DNA of 64,000 nt from Lacinutrix sp. Hel_I_90 (GCF_000934685.1 NZ_JYNQ01000001.1:2220501-2284500); one strand, 5' to 3'. Counted from the first letter of the stretch, positions 27,176 to 35,065 are shown. The notes: a model not told the origin generated them from the sequence alone. Program-made: numbers and translations.

Positions 27176-27226
27176 ATGAAAACAGAAAAAGAAGATCACC
27201 AGCTTACCAAACAAGCCGTTATTTAA
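27176..27226 (+). pseudogene. Truncated small peptide frame at the start of run 2
   Basis: 16 codons (MKTEKEDHQLTKQAVI). Position and upstream sequence match the start of the acidic peptide gene at 33230-33352, but the frame ends early. Probably a decayed copy. Confidence 0.35.
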
Positions 27227-27440
27227 ACACCATGACCTGGAGCGTTTATAAGTTTAGGTATGCTCACAAACCTTGGGAACTTTTAGAACAATTCACATCA
27301 ATGCTTTCACAATTTAAATCTTGAGGAAAGAATGGAAATAGATCTAGTGACCATTTAATTCTTGTTCGAGGATAACAATTGTTTATCAAGGCGCGATATA
27401 CCGAGTATATATTAAATAGTAATTTTTAAAACAAAACATT

Positions 27441-27614
27441 ATGAAAACACAAAAGACATTATTTGAGTTTAAGAAAAAATCAATTGTAGAATTAAATGAC
27501 ACGAAGTTAGAGCATGTGGTTGGAGGAACGGCCACTATAGGCGAATGTTTTCTATGCATTAGAACGAGTAACGGTCCTGGAGGAACAGTCCTGGAGCAGC
27601 TAAAACAAGCTTAA
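27441..27614 (+). CDS. Precursor peptide 2-1 (CFLCI family)
   Basis: 57 residues. The leader ends HVVGG (28-29). The core starts TATIGECFLCIRTSNGPGGT. The segment CFLCIRTSNGPG is identical in 33509-33682, the first precursor of run 3, so first genes of runs 2 and 3 are orthologous by duplication. Tail EQLKQA. Confidence 0.86.
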   Translation: MKTQKTLFEFKKKSIVELNDTKLEHVVGGTATIGECFLCIRTSNGPGGTVLEQLKQA

Positions 27615-27638
27615 TTTTAACCCTTAATAGAAATACTT

Positions 27639-27803
27639 ATGAAAACTCAAGACACCAAGCTAAGACTAACAAAAAGAGATATTATAGAACTTAATTCTGA
27701 AGCATTGAAGGTCATTAAGGGCGGTTGGACAACTACCGTTTCTAACATAACAACAATAATCAATTTTTCTAAGGACACTTTATGTACATCAGACGTTAAA
27801 TAA
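27639..27803 (+). CDS. Precursor peptide 2-2 (TLCTSD family)
   Basis: 54 residues, GG at 28-29 (IKGG). The core starts WTTTVSNITTIINFSKDTLC and ends TSDVK. It is close to 21648-21827 in module 1, including the tryptophan right after GG. Confidence 0.86.
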   Translation: MKTQDTKLRLTKRDIIELNSEALKVIKGGWTTTVSNITTIINFSKDTLCTSDVK

Positions 27804-27918
27804 AACGATTAAAACAAGCCAGATATTAGAACAGATGTAGGTATTGTCTTTGGAGACCACATATTCTACAGACTTACAAGAAACTAATAGAAATTAATAG
27901 TATATAAAATCAGAAATT

Positions 27919-28068
27919 ATGAAAACACAAAAGAAAAAATTAGTTCTAGGAAAGAACACTATTGTTGAATTAAACACGAAAAACTTATCAAGGGTTAATG
28001 GTGGTAGTTGGACCGTTGTGGTAGACTATATAAATGACAAATTAGAAACAGTAACAATAACACAATAA
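27919..28068 (+). CDS. Precursor peptide 2-3, Cys-free
   Basis: 49 residues, GG at 28-29 (VNGG). The 20-residue core SWTVVVDYINDKLETVTITQ has no Cys and five Ser/Thr, so LanB could dehydrate it but no thioether could form. Confidence 0.83.
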   Translation: MKTQKKKLVLGKNTIVELNTKNLSRVNGGSWTVVVDYINDKLETVTITQ

Positions 28069-28080
28069 ATAGTAATTAGT

Positions 28081-28233
28081 ATGAAAACACAAACAAAACA
28101 GACCTTAGATTTTACCAAAAAATCTATCACAGAATTAACGGTAACAGAAGCCGCTTCAATTAATGGAGGAACAGGCTTTATTTGCTCAAACTGCATGACT
28201 ATTTCTGAAAAATCAATAACTATAATTCAATAA
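28081..28233 (+). CDS. Precursor peptide 2-4 (CSxC family)
   Basis: 50 residues. The leader ends ELTVTEAASINGG (GG 29-30). The 20-residue core is TGFICSNCMTISEKSITIIQ. Compare 23219-23359 and 35806-35970. Confidence 0.87.
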   Translation: MKTQTKQTLDFTKKSITELTVTEAASINGGTGFICSNCMTISEKSITIIQ

Positions 28234-28238
28234 CTATT

Positions 28239-28382
28239 ATGAAAACACAAAGCAACCACTTAGTACTTAAAAAGGAATCAGTTGTAGAATTAAATAAAGA
28301 GCAATTACAAAATGTAAATGGCGGTACGGCAACACTCATAGGAACTACAAGTTTAATAGCGTTAACGCTAGTAACTAAATAG
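28239..28382 (+). CDS. Precursor peptide 2-5, Cys-free
   Basis: 47 residues, GG at 28-29 (VNGG). The 18-residue core TATLIGTTSLIALTLVTK is hydrophobic with seven Ser/Thr and no Cys. It follows the previous stop by 5 bases. Confidence 0.84.
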   Translation: MKTQSNHLVLKKESVVELNKEQLQNVNGGTATLIGTTSLIALTLVTK

Positions 28383-28405
28383 TCTAAAGATGCTTGAGAT
28401 GAAGT

Positions 28406-28443
28406 GGTGGTGAAAATTGTATTTTAATTAGTAGCCACCTTTT
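28406..28443 (+). terminator. Covarying hairpin after precursor 2-5
   Basis: GGTGGT (28406-28411) pairs with GCCACC (28434-28439), followed by TTTTC. The surrounding sequence (CTTGAGATGAAG) matches that of the hairpin at 27103. Confidence 0.5.
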
Positions 28444-28630
28444 CTAATCAAATCAAAGCAAACGAAACTTTTTATTTTAAAATAAGCCCACTTTGGAACA
28501 AAAAATTGGATGTAATCATTGCCTTTAGCGATTAGAATAAAACAATCCAATACCTGCTCCTAAAAACGCAGGGATCTTAATAGCATTTTAAATTTATTTG
28601 AATAAACAATAACAATTAAAAACACAAATT

Positions 28631-28774
28631 ATGAAAACACAAAACAAAAATTTAGCATTCAACAGGAGTTCATTAGTAGAATTAAGTAATGATGAGTTAT
28701 ATGATGTTAACGGAGGGTCTAGCCCACTTTGCCTACCAACGATTGTTTGGACTATCGTTTTTTTAGCCAATTAA
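28631..28774 (+). CDS. Precursor peptide 2-6 (SPLC family)
   Basis: 47 residues. The leader starts MKTQNKNLAF and ends DVNGG (28-29). The 18-residue core is SSPLCLPTIVWTIVFLAN. It is a divergent member of the family amplified at 29279-30427. Confidence 0.86.
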   Translation: MKTQNKNLAFNRSSLVELSNDELYDVNGGSSPLCLPTIVWTIVFLAN

Positions 28775-28963
28775 AAAACGAAACTTTTGATTGTCATGTT
28801 TTTAAGCACAAGCAGGAATTATAACTGTTTAGTTAATAGCAATCGACAGTTTTAAAAAATAAAGTTACCATAACACGTTTATGCTAAATGCTTTATGTGA
28901 TATTCCTTGAATCACTTTAATTTTCAAGAAGGTAAAATAAATTAATTTTTAAACACAAAAATT

Positions 28964-29110
28964 ATGAAAACACAAAACAAAAACTTAGCCTTTAACAAAA
29001 GCGCAGTAGTAGATTTAAACGATGACCAATTACAAAGTGTAAATGGAGGAACGACGACATTATGTACTGGGACTATCATTGCTACTATCGTAATTATGAC
29101 TCAAAAATAA
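28964..29110 (+). CDS. Precursor peptide 2-7 (SPLC-related)
   Basis: 48 residues. The leader is MKTQNKNLAFNKSAVVDLND, GG at 28-29 (SVNGG). The 19-residue core is TTTLCTGTIIATIVIMTQK. Leader and upstream gap are close to those of the tandem array that follows. Confidence 0.86.
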   Translation: MKTQNKNLAFNKSAVVDLNDDQLQSVNGGTTTLCTGTIIATIVIMTQK

Positions 29111-29156
29111 CAATTAATATATGCAGATATTATAACCGCTTATTTTGGTAAAAGCC

Positions 29157-29171
29157 ATCGACTTTCTCGAT
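29157..29171. other. Intergenic CGAC-type hairpin element
   Basis: ATCGA-CTTTC-TCGAT, preceded by AAGCC and followed by AAAGTAAAGTTACC. It lies 110 bp upstream of precursor 2-8. Confidence 0.45.
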
Positions 29172-29278
29172 AAAGTAAAGTTACCAATAGCAAATTTATG
29201 ATAAATGCTTTAAGTGATATTTCTTGACTCACTTTAATTTTCAAGAAGCAAAACAAATTAATATTTAAAACACAAATT

Positions 29279-29419
29279 ATGAAAACACAGAACAAAAATT
29301 TAGCCTTTAACAAAAGCGCAGTAGTAGACTTAAACGATAATCAATTAATGGATGTAAATGGCGGATCATCTCCTTTATGCACAGGTATTATCATTAGCTT
29401 ATTAATTACGAGAAAGTAA
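29279..29419 (+). CDS. Precursor peptide 2-8, first unit of the tandem array
   Basis: 46 residues. Core SSPLCTGIIISLLITRK. It is spaced 168 bp from the next unit like the others, but differs at three core positions (S1, T6 and the final K). Confidence 0.87.
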   Translation: MKTQNKNLAFNKSAVVDLNDNQLMDVNGGSSPLCTGIIISLLITRK

Positions 29420-29446
29420 AATTAACCAATATAAAACACAAATATT

Positions 29447-29587
29447 ATGAAAACACAGAACAAAAATTTAGCCTTTAACAAAAGCGCAGTAGTAGACTTA
29501 AACGATAATCAATTAATGGATGTAAACGGTGGAACGTCTCCATTATGTGTAGGCATTATCATTAGCTTATTAATAACAAGAGAATAA
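29447..29587 (+). CDS. Precursor peptide 2-9 (array unit 2)
   Basis: 46 residues. Leader MKTQNKNLAFNKSAVVDLND, core TSPLCVGIIISLLITRE with one Cys, two Ser and two Thr. It is the first of six genes with this exact core. Confidence 0.87.
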   Translation: MKTQNKNLAFNKSAVVDLNDNQLMDVNGGTSPLCVGIIISLLITRE

Positions 29588-29614
29588 AATTAACCAAAAT
29601 AAAACCTAAATATT

Positions 29615-29755
29615 ATGAAAACACAGAACAAAAATTTAGCCTTTAACAAAAGCGCAGTAGTAGACTTAAACGATAATCAATTAATGGATGTAAACGGTGG
29701 AACGTCTCCATTATGTGTAGGCATTATCATTAGCTTATTAATAACAAGAGAATAA
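29615..29755 (+). CDS. Precursor peptide 2-10 (array unit 3)
   Basis: 46 residues, identical in protein sequence to array unit 2. The upstream spacer reads AAAACCTAAATATT where other units have AAAACACAAATATT. Confidence 0.86.
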   Translation: MKTQNKNLAFNKSAVVDLNDNQLMDVNGGTSPLCVGIIISLLITRE

Positions 29756-29782
29756 AATTAACCAAAATAAAACCTAAATATT

Positions 29783-29923
29783 ATGAAAACACAAAACAAA
29801 AATTTAGCATTTAACAAAAGTTCAGTAGTAGACTTAAACGATAATCAATTAATGGATGTAAACGGTGGAACGTCTCCATTATGTGTAGGCATTATCATTA
29901 GCTTATTAATAACAAGAGAATAA
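29783..29923 (+). CDS. Precursor peptide 2-11 (array unit 4)
   Basis: 46 residues. The leader changes Ala-14 to Ser (NKSSVVDLND). The core is unchanged. Confidence 0.86.
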   Translation: MKTQNKNLAFNKSSVVDLNDNQLMDVNGGTSPLCVGIIISLLITRE

Positions 29924-29950
29924 AATTAACCAAAATAAAACACAAATATT

Positions 29951-30091
29951 ATGAAAACACAAAACAAAAATTTAGCATTTAACAAAAGTTCAGTAGTAGA
30001 CTTAAACGATAATCAATTAATGGATGTAAACGGTGGAACGTCTCCATTATGTGTAGGCATTATCATTAGCTTATTAATAACAAGAGAATAA
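29951..30091 (+). CDS. Precursor peptide 2-12 (array unit 5)
   Basis: 46 residues, same protein as array unit 4. Confidence 0.86.
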   Translation: MKTQNKNLAFNKSSVVDLNDNQLMDVNGGTSPLCVGIIISLLITRE

Positions 30092-30118
30092 AATTAACCA
30101 AAATAAAACACAAATATT

Positions 30119-30259
30119 ATGAGAACACAAAACAAAAATTTAGCATTTAACAAAAGTTCAGTAGTAGACTTAAACGATAATCAATTAATGGATGTAAACG
30201 GTGGAACGTCTCCATTATGTGTAGGCATTATCATTAGCTTATTAATAACAAGAGAATAA
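30119..30259 (+). CDS. Precursor peptide 2-13 (array unit 6)
   Basis: 46 residues. The leader starts MRTQ, a Lys-2 to Arg change shared with unit 7 only. The core is unchanged. Confidence 0.86.
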   Translation: MRTQNKNLAFNKSSVVDLNDNQLMDVNGGTSPLCVGIIISLLITRE

Positions 30260-30286
30260 AATTAACCAAAATAAAACACAAATATT

Positions 30287-30427
30287 ATGAGAACACAAAA
30301 CAAAAATTTAGCATTTAACAAAAGTTCAGTAGTAGACTTAAACGATAATCAATTAATGGATGTAAACGGTGGAACGTCTCCATTGTGTGTAGGCATTATC
30401 ATTAGCTTATTAATAACAAGAGAATAA
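30287..30427 (+). CDS. Precursor peptide 2-14 (array unit 7, last)
   Basis: 46 residues, same protein as unit 6. One synonymous change in the core (TTG for TTA). A bidirectional terminator follows. Confidence 0.86.
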   Translation: MRTQNKNLAFNKSSVVDLNDNQLMDVNGGTSPLCVGIIISLLITRE

Positions 30428-30470
30428 GCAGAGCATTTTTGCAAATAAGCCATAGACTTAATTATGGTCT

Positions 30471-30508
30471 AAAAAAAGCGTGTAACTTAACTGTTACACG
30501 CTTTTTTA
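30471..30508. terminator. Bidirectional terminator at the end of run 2
   Basis: AAAAAGCGTGTAAC and GTTACACGCTTTTT arms. It also closes the minus-strand precursor ending at 30549. Confidence 0.9.
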
Positions 30509-30548
30509 TTGAATCCTTAATTTGGTAACAAAGGTTTCAAAAAATAGT

Positions 30549-30737
30549 TTAATTACTTTGCGCTAAAATGGCATGATTTTGATCACATAACCAAGACGTG
30601 TTTATTGGAGACAGGTGACTTTGTATTGCTACACTAGTAGTGTCTGTACCTCCATGTACGCTATTAAGGGTTGAGTCATTAAGTTCAACAATGTTTTTTT
30701 TGTTAAATTGTAGTTTTCTGTTTGCTTGAGTTTTCAT
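30549..30737 (-). CDS. Divergent precursor peptide paired with regulator 3
   Basis: 62 residues. The leader starts MKTQANRKLQFNKKNIVELN, GG at 29-30 (SVHGG). The core begins TDTTSVAIQSHLSPINTSWL and continues CDQNHAILAQSN with one Cys. It has the QAN-type leader of divergent peptides. 215 bp from regulator 3. Confidence 0.87.
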   Translation of the reverse strand: MKTQANRKLQFNKKNIVELNDSTLNSVHGGTDTTSVAIQSHLSPINTSWLCDQNHAILAQSN

Positions 30738-30779
30738 GAGGAATAGTTTGATATAGATTAATTATTCGTTTGTACTTAA

Positions 30780-30834
30780 CAAATATGATTAATTATTTTC
30801 ATAGCCCAAAAATTGATATGCTATGATTTATAAA
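30780..30834 (-). promoter_or_regulatory. Regulon promoter, divergent precursor of module 3
   Basis: Minus strand: TTTATAAA (30827-30834) starts 47 bp before CATATTTG (30780-30787). Confidence 0.78.
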
Positions 30835-30951
30835 AAAAAGATTTACTTATTTATTTTAAACACCACAAAATCAAGGAGTTGCATCGGTTTTTAAATTAAA
30901 AAAAAAAACGTAGTTTTACCAGTAATATTTAGTCCAAAGATCCCTCCGCTA

Positions 30952-32772
30952 ATGAAAAGTAAACTGTTTTTCTTCATTTTTTTCGTATTGTTTTTTCATA
31001 ATCCAATATTTGGTCAAGAGACAATCGCTTCTACAGGTGATTCTATAAAAAAATATATTTATAACAATCCAGAAAAAGCAATTATATACAGTCATAAGTT
31101 TGTCAAGCTAAACCAGGCCGAGAATAATACAGAAAATATAATATTGGGATATTCCGTTTTAGCTTTTTCTCATGAGATAATGAATGAAATTGATAGTACC
31201 CTATATTATTACTACAAAAGATTGAGCTTAGTCAATAAACCAATAGAAATTATACAAAACAAGTACTACATTGCCAGAATATTTGACAATAACTATGATT
31301 ATAATGAGGCTTTACAGCTGTATGGTCAAATAATAGATTTAGCAAAGGCGGAAAAAAATGATACCATAGTAGAGGACATTAAATTTTCAATAGAGCTTAT
31401 TAAAACTAAAGTGGGTTTAAATAGAAAAGGACTTTCTAAAGAAGCGTTTAAATATCTAAAAGAGGCCTATATTAAACAAAAAGAGAATGACAACCTAATT
31501 CTTAGATACAATAGAAAAAGTCTTATAGAGGTTTATTTAAATGAAAACAATATAACTGAAGCGCTTTCACTAATTAATGAAGGCATAAATCAAGCGAGGG
31601 ATACTAATAATGTACTGTTTCTTTTCTACATGTACGATTATAGGTCTGCGGCTTACTTAGAGTTAAAAGATTTAAATAGGGCTACAAGTGATGCTAATGA
31701 AGCTATGGATTACGCTTTACAGCTTAAAAACGAGGAATTTATTAATGAAATAAATTATAGATTAGCTGAGATTGCTGTTGTAAACAAAAAATTTAAAGAA
31801 GCACTAAACAATTTAAAAACGGTATTAAAAAGTGATATTGATAAATCCGCGCTTCAAGCTTCAAAATACTTTAAATTAACAGCCAATGTATACGAGAGTT
31901 TAGATAGTATTAGACTCTCAAATACATTTTATTCTCAATACATTGAAGAAAGAGAAAAAGCCACTCAAGGGTATTTGTCTGCAATACAAAGTATTCATGA
32001 TATAACGCTTAAAGAAGAACTCTCAGATGTTCAAAAGTCATATGAAGAAGAACTCATGGGAGAAATTTCTGAAAAGGAAAAACTAAAGAAAACAAAATGG
32101 TTATGGACGGTCATTAGCGGAATTCTACTAGTATTATCAATTGCGATATTTTCATTTTTTAGAAATAAATCTAAAGTAAATCAAAAACGTTTTGACGATT
32201 TAATGATAAAAATCAATGCTTTTGAACAACGAAAAGCAGAAGAAAATAAATCTAGTCGAGATAAAAAAGAGAAAATAAAACCTAAAGAAGAGGTTGTAGA
32301 ATTATCTCAAACCATAGAAAAAAGTAGTGTTGAGGTGTTAAGTAATGATCAGAAAGAAGATAATCAGAAAGAAGATGATCAGGTGGAAGAAGAAACAGAG
32401 ACTACTTATATTATTGATGATAAAAAAGTGGAAGAAATACTGGTAAAACTTCAAAAACTTGAAGAAAAACAATATTACTTACGCCAGGACTGCACACTAC
32501 ATAACATGGCAAAAAAACTTAAAACCAATACTTCTTACCTTTCAAAAATAGTAAATACACACCTAGATAAATCCTTTAGCACCTATATAAACGAGCTTAG
32601 GATTAATCACGCTATTCTTGAGTTAAAAAACAACAAACGATTACGCTCTTATTCAGTTAAAGGTATTGCTGGAGAAATGGGCTATAAAAATGCCGATGCT
32701 TTTTCTAGATATTTTAGACACGCAACAGGGATTTCTCCTTCTGTTTACATTAAAAAGATTGAAGAAATTTAG
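30952..32772 (+). CDS. TPR / transmembrane / AraC-type regulator 3
   Basis: 606 residues. A signal peptide (FFIFFVLFFHNPIFGQ, about 6-21) suggests export of the N-terminal part. TPR-like helices fill about 30-365 (YYIARIFDNNYDYNEALQLYGQ). The membrane span is at about 382-402 (WLWTVISGILLVLSIAIFSFF). A long Lys/Glu linker (430-490) leads to the AraC domain from about 512. It is most similar to regulator 4 (shared KSKVNQKRFDDLMIKINAFE after the span). Confidence 0.88.
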   Translation: MKSKLFFFIFFVLFFHNPIFGQETIASTGDSIKKYIYNNPEKAIIYSHKFVKLNQAENNTENIILGYSVLAFSHEIMNEIDSTLYYYYKRLSLVNKPIEIIQNKYYIARIFDNNYDYNEALQLYGQIIDLAKAEKNDTIVEDIKFSIELIKTKVGLNRKGLSKEAFKYLKEAYIKQKENDNLILRYNRKSLIEVYLNENNITEALSLINEGINQARDTNNVLFLFYMYDYRSAAYLELKDLNRATSDANEAMDYALQLKNEEFINEINYRLAEIAVVNKKFKEALNNLKTVLKSDIDKSALQASKYFKLTANVYESLDSIRLSNTFYSQYIEEREKATQGYLSAIQSIHDITLKEELSDVQKSYEEELMGEISEKEKLKKTKWLWTVISGILLVLSIAIFSFFRNKSKVNQKRFDDLMIKINAFEQRKAEENKSSRDKKEKIKPKEEVVELSQTIEKSSVEVLSNDQKEDNQKEDDQVEEETETTYIIDDKKVEEILVKLQKLEEKQYYLRQDCTLHNMAKKLKTNTSYLSKIVNTHLDKSFSTYINELRINHAILELKNNKRLRSYSVKGIAGEMGYKNADAFSRYFRHATGISPSVYIKKIEEI

Positions 32773-32836
32773 AAAAACACATTTTAGTTCAACTTTTTGA
32801 TTTATAGTGTTTTACACTGTAAAAAACACCGTTTTT

Positions 32837-32891
32837 TTTATAAATTGTTGGCTACTTCCTTTGGATACTACTTTTAATTGAGATTACTTTG
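32837..32891 (+). promoter_or_regulatory. Regulon promoter of precursor run 3
   Basis: TTTATAAA (32837-32844) starts 47 bp before TTACTTTG (32884-32891). A -33-like TTTG lies at 32860-32863, 20 bp before the -7 box. Confidence 0.82.
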
Positions 32892-32946
32892 GGACAAGAA
32901 ATTAAACATATCTAATAATTTAAATCAAGCATTTTTAATTATTAGA

Positions 32947-32973
32947 CATAAAAAAACAGAGCTCTGTAAAGCC
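32947..32973 (-). terminator. Minus-strand terminator after regulator 3
   Basis: CAGGGCT and AGCTCTG arms read on the minus strand, followed by a T run. It is homologous to the hairpin at 26912. Confidence 0.5.
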
Positions 32974-32984
32974 CTGTTAATTTT

Positions 32985-33117
32985 GAAAACACAAATTTTC
33001 ATGTATTCCGTGTCCGTCAACATTGAATACTCTGCAAATATATATTTTTTTTGTGTCATCACAAAAGATAATATATCTCAAGAGTACTTCACTACATTTT
33101 TCGGAATACAAGATTAA
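32985..33117 (-). pseudogene. Decayed minus-strand segment homologous to 26940-27036
   Basis: Translation on the minus strand gives KKYIFAEYSMLTDT, matching KKYIFEEYNMFADM of the other copy, with a stop upstream. No intact gene remains. Plus-strand ORFs here look spurious. Confidence 0.35.
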
Positions 33118-33154
33118 AATAAGATTTAGCTTAAGGCATAACAGCGCTTGGGTT

Positions 33155-33199
33155 AAAGAACTGATGAACCCTATGTTTTTAGTTAGTAATCAGTTCTTT
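33155..33199 (+). terminator. Covarying hairpin before run 3
   Basis: AAAGAACTGAT (33155-33165) pairs perfectly over 11 bp with ATCAGTTCTTT (33189-33199). It occupies the same position as the hairpin at 27103, with different paired bases. Confidence 0.55.
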
Positions 33200-33229
33200 A
33201 CGATATTAGTTTAATTAAAATTTTGAATA

Positions 33230-33352
33230 ATGAAAACAACGCAAGGTAACACAGATCTCTATTTAAATTCCTTAGACTTTATCTCAAGTGAATTATTTGA
33301 AGAATTTGATAATGTCTATCATTCATTAGACGACGCAATTATTATTGATTAA
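33230..33352 (+). CDS. Small acidic peptide 3-A without GG leader
   Basis: 40 residues starting MKTTQ but with no double glycine. The body (YLNSLDFISSELFEEF, then SLDDAIIID) is acidic. A homologous frame lies in the same place after regulator 4 (42149-42319). Conservation of LNS[LF][DE]F[IV]SxEL and the acidic end argues that it is a real product, perhaps a signal or immunity peptide (inference). Confidence 0.55.
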   Translation: MKTTQGNTDLYLNSLDFISSELFEEFDNVYHSLDDAIIID

Positions 33353-33371
33353 TCATAATTAGGAGAATTAA

Positions 33372-33497
33372 ATGGTAGAAGGTAAGCAGTCTCCTAAGGT
33401 CAAATTACAGAAGAGAACTATAGTAGAACTAACTAACAATAAAAGTTGGTGGAAAAAGCTATTGAGAGTATTAAATACAAAATCAAGTAACATTTAA
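33372..33497 (+). CDS. Small cationic peptide 3-B without GG
   Basis: 41 residues. It has a leader-like KLQKRTIVELTNN but no GG site, then SWWKKLLRVLNTKSSNI, an amphipathic cationic helix. A frameshifted relative is at 42327-42402. It could be an unprocessed antimicrobial or a decayed precursor. Confidence 0.5.
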   Translation: MVEGKQSPKVKLQKRTIVELTNNKSWWKKLLRVLNTKSSNI

Positions 33498-33508
33498 ATT
33501 ATAATATT

Positions 33509-33682
33509 ATGAAAACACAAAACACAAGATTTCAATTCAAAAAAAGTACAATCGTTGAGCTAAACAAAGACACCCTTAGTACGGTTGTTGGAGGAACAGT
33601 AACTATTGGAGGTTGCTTTCTATGCATTAGAACAAGTAATGGTCCAGGAAGTATAATACTAGAAGATCTTACACAGGCTTAA
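33509..33682 (+). CDS. Precursor peptide 3-1 (CFLCI family)
   Basis: 57 residues. The leader ends TVVGG (28-29). The core starts TVTIGGCFLCIRTSNGPGSI. It is the counterpart of 27441-27614 in module 2. Confidence 0.86.
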   Translation: MKTQNTRFQFKKSTIVELNKDTLSTVVGGTVTIGGCFLCIRTSNGPGSIILEDLTQA

Positions 33683-33709
33683 TTTATTAACTACTTAAAT
33701 ACTAATATT

Positions 33710-33877
33710 ATGAAAACACGAAATAAAAAAGCGGATTTAAATTTTTCCAAAAACGCAATTGTAGAATTAAACAACAATGATTTACATAAAGTGTTTGGAG
33801 GCACCTTTAGTACCAATTCAGAAAGTGGCCCACTTTGCGATATGGCAGAGATTATATCGAAATTATTTACAAGGTAG
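33710..33877 (+). CDS. Precursor peptide 3-2
   Basis: 55 residues. The leader ends KVFGG (30-31). The core starts TFSTNSESGPLCDMAEIISK with one Cys and ends LFTR. Confidence 0.83.
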   Translation: MKTRNKKADLNFSKNAIVELNNNDLHKVFGGTFSTNSESGPLCDMAEIISKLFTR

Positions 33878-33912
33878 AGCGCAATTACATACACTAATTA
33901 AAATTTAATACC

Positions 33913-34089
33913 ATGAAAACAAAAACATCAAAATTATCATTTGATACACGTTCTATTTTAGAATTAAATACAAGCACACTTAACGAAGTAAAAGGTGGGA
34001 CATCACTAATTTTAGGGTTAACAACATCAATACAAATACCAACGATTAACTATTCAACCAATACACTGTGTACTTCAGACGCCAAATAG
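33913..34089 (+). CDS. Precursor peptide 3-3 (TLCTSD family)
   Basis: 58 residues, GG at 28-29 (VKGG). The core starts TSLILGLTTSIQIPTINYST and ends NTLCTSDAK. It shares only the tail with 21648-21827 and 27639-27803. Confidence 0.85.
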   Translation: MKTKTSKLSFDTRSILELNTSTLNEVKGGTSLILGLTTSIQIPTINYSTNTLCTSDAK

Positions 34090-34125
34090 CGTTAAGACGA
34101 TACAATTAATTTTTAAACCATATAT

Positions 34126-34293
34126 ATGAAAACAAAAAAATCAGAACTTGTATTTGGTATACGTGCCGTAGTTGAGCTTCAAAATGATGTACTCCTGTCT
34201 GTTAACGGAGGGACAATTGTTACAGTTAATATTACCGAGTTAACAAGGCAAATAACTTGTGGCGGTGGCGAAGACAGCTGCGTAACTAGATAA
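34126..34293 (+). CDS. Precursor peptide 3-4
   Basis: 55 residues, GG at 28-29 (VNGG). The core starts TIVTVNITELTRQITCGGGE and ends DSCVTR with two Cys. The leader has ELQN for ELND. Confidence 0.83.
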   Translation: MKTKKSELVFGIRAVVELQNDVLLSVNGGTIVTVNITELTRQITCGGGEDSCVTR

Positions 34294-34320
34294 CAAATCA
34301 CATAACTTAAAACAACTTTT

Positions 34321-34482
34321 ATGAAAACACAAAACACAAAATTAATACTTAATAAGAGCGCAATTGTAGAGCTGCAACCTTCAGATTTACAGAGAATTAA
34401 TGGGGGTTCATTAACAGATATAATAGATTTCGCTGAAGATATTTTAATTGAAAACACCTACGGTAGCTGGTTATTCCACTAA
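34321..34482 (+). CDS. Precursor peptide 3-5, Cys-free
   Basis: 53 residues, GG at 28-29 (INGG). The 24-residue core begins SLTDIIDFAEDILIEN and ends TYGSWLFH. It is related to 35066-35227 (TYGTWFDFVV). No Cys; acidic. Confidence 0.83.
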   Translation: MKTQNTKLILNKSAIVELQPSDLQRINGGSLTDIIDFAEDILIENTYGSWLFH

Positions 34483-34671
34483 ACAAACTAAATCTTGATG
34501 TATGAGATTCAAATCGAACGCGTTTTTATTATTTAAAGCTAGAACAGCGTTTTAAACTCTCAAAAAACAGCTATTGAATTGAAAGGAAGTACGTAAGAAA
34601 TATTTAGGTCTTCAATCTGGATATAACTATCAATTTTAAAACATTATTAAACTTAAATTAAACACTTTATT

Positions 34672-34851
34672 ATGAAAACACAAAAAACAGAATTACAATT
34701 CGGAAAAAGTTCAATAACAGAACTTAATGATAACCAGACCAAAGCTGTTAATGGAGGGTGCCAATGGAGCCAATCTTCTGGTCCTACATTAACATTGAAT
34801 ATTTCCATTATAAAAGACCCTACACCAACTATTGACTTCGAAATAAATTAG
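34672..34851 (+). CDS. Precursor peptide 3-6 (CQxS family)
   Basis: 59 residues. GG (28-29) is followed directly by Cys. The core starts CQWSQSSGPTLTLNISIIKD. Its counterpart after regulator 4 (42415-42618) starts CQFSDSSGPT. Confidence 0.85.
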   Translation: MKTQKTELQFGKSSITELNDNQTKAVNGGCQWSQSSGPTLTLNISIIKDPTPTIDFEIN

Positions 34852-34855
34852 AATT

Positions 34856-35059
34856 ATGAACAAACAAAATAAAAATGGATTACATTTTTCAAAACATGTC
34901 ATCACAGAGCTTAACGAAACAGAGGTAAGTAAAGTAAACGGGGGAACATCTCCTATGACGCTATTGAGCTGCTCCTTTTGTATTAGTAGTAGTAATGGTA
35001 ATACTGGGAATTTAAGTATTACAGGATCAATTAGCATATTTGAAAATATTGAAAAATAG
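34856..35059 (+). CDS. Precursor peptide 3-7
   Basis: 67 residues. The leader starts MNKQ, GG at 30-31 (VNGG). The core begins TSPMTLLSCSFCISSSNGNT, with two Cys three residues apart and many Ser/Thr. Start is 4 bases after the previous stop. Confidence 0.85.
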   Translation: MNKQNKNGLHFSKHVITELNETEVSKVNGGTSPMTLLSCSFCISSSNGNTGNLSITGSISIFENIEK

Positions 35060-35065
35060 ATCATT

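Larger units (their letters stand above)
29279..30427 (+). repeat. Seven-copy, 168-bp tandem array of precursor genes
   Basis: Start codons at 29279, 29447, 29615, 29783, 29951, 30119 and 30287 are exactly 168 bp apart. Each unit has a 46-codon gene plus a 27-bp spacer. The last six encode an identical core. Differences lie in the leader and accumulate along the array: SAVVD in units 1-3, SSVVD in units 4-7, and MKTQ to MRTQ in units 6-7. Confidence 0.95.

Noticed and set aside
29279-30427. Regular direct repeats considered as a CRISPR array
   Set aside because: The whole 168-bp unit, including the coding part, is repeated. There are no variable spacers and no cas genes.
32878-33214. Plus-strand ORFs of 79 and 63 codons after regulator 3
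   Set aside because: They overlap a decayed minus-strand segment and a hairpin, show no leader or family features, and do not recur at the homologous place after regulator 2.
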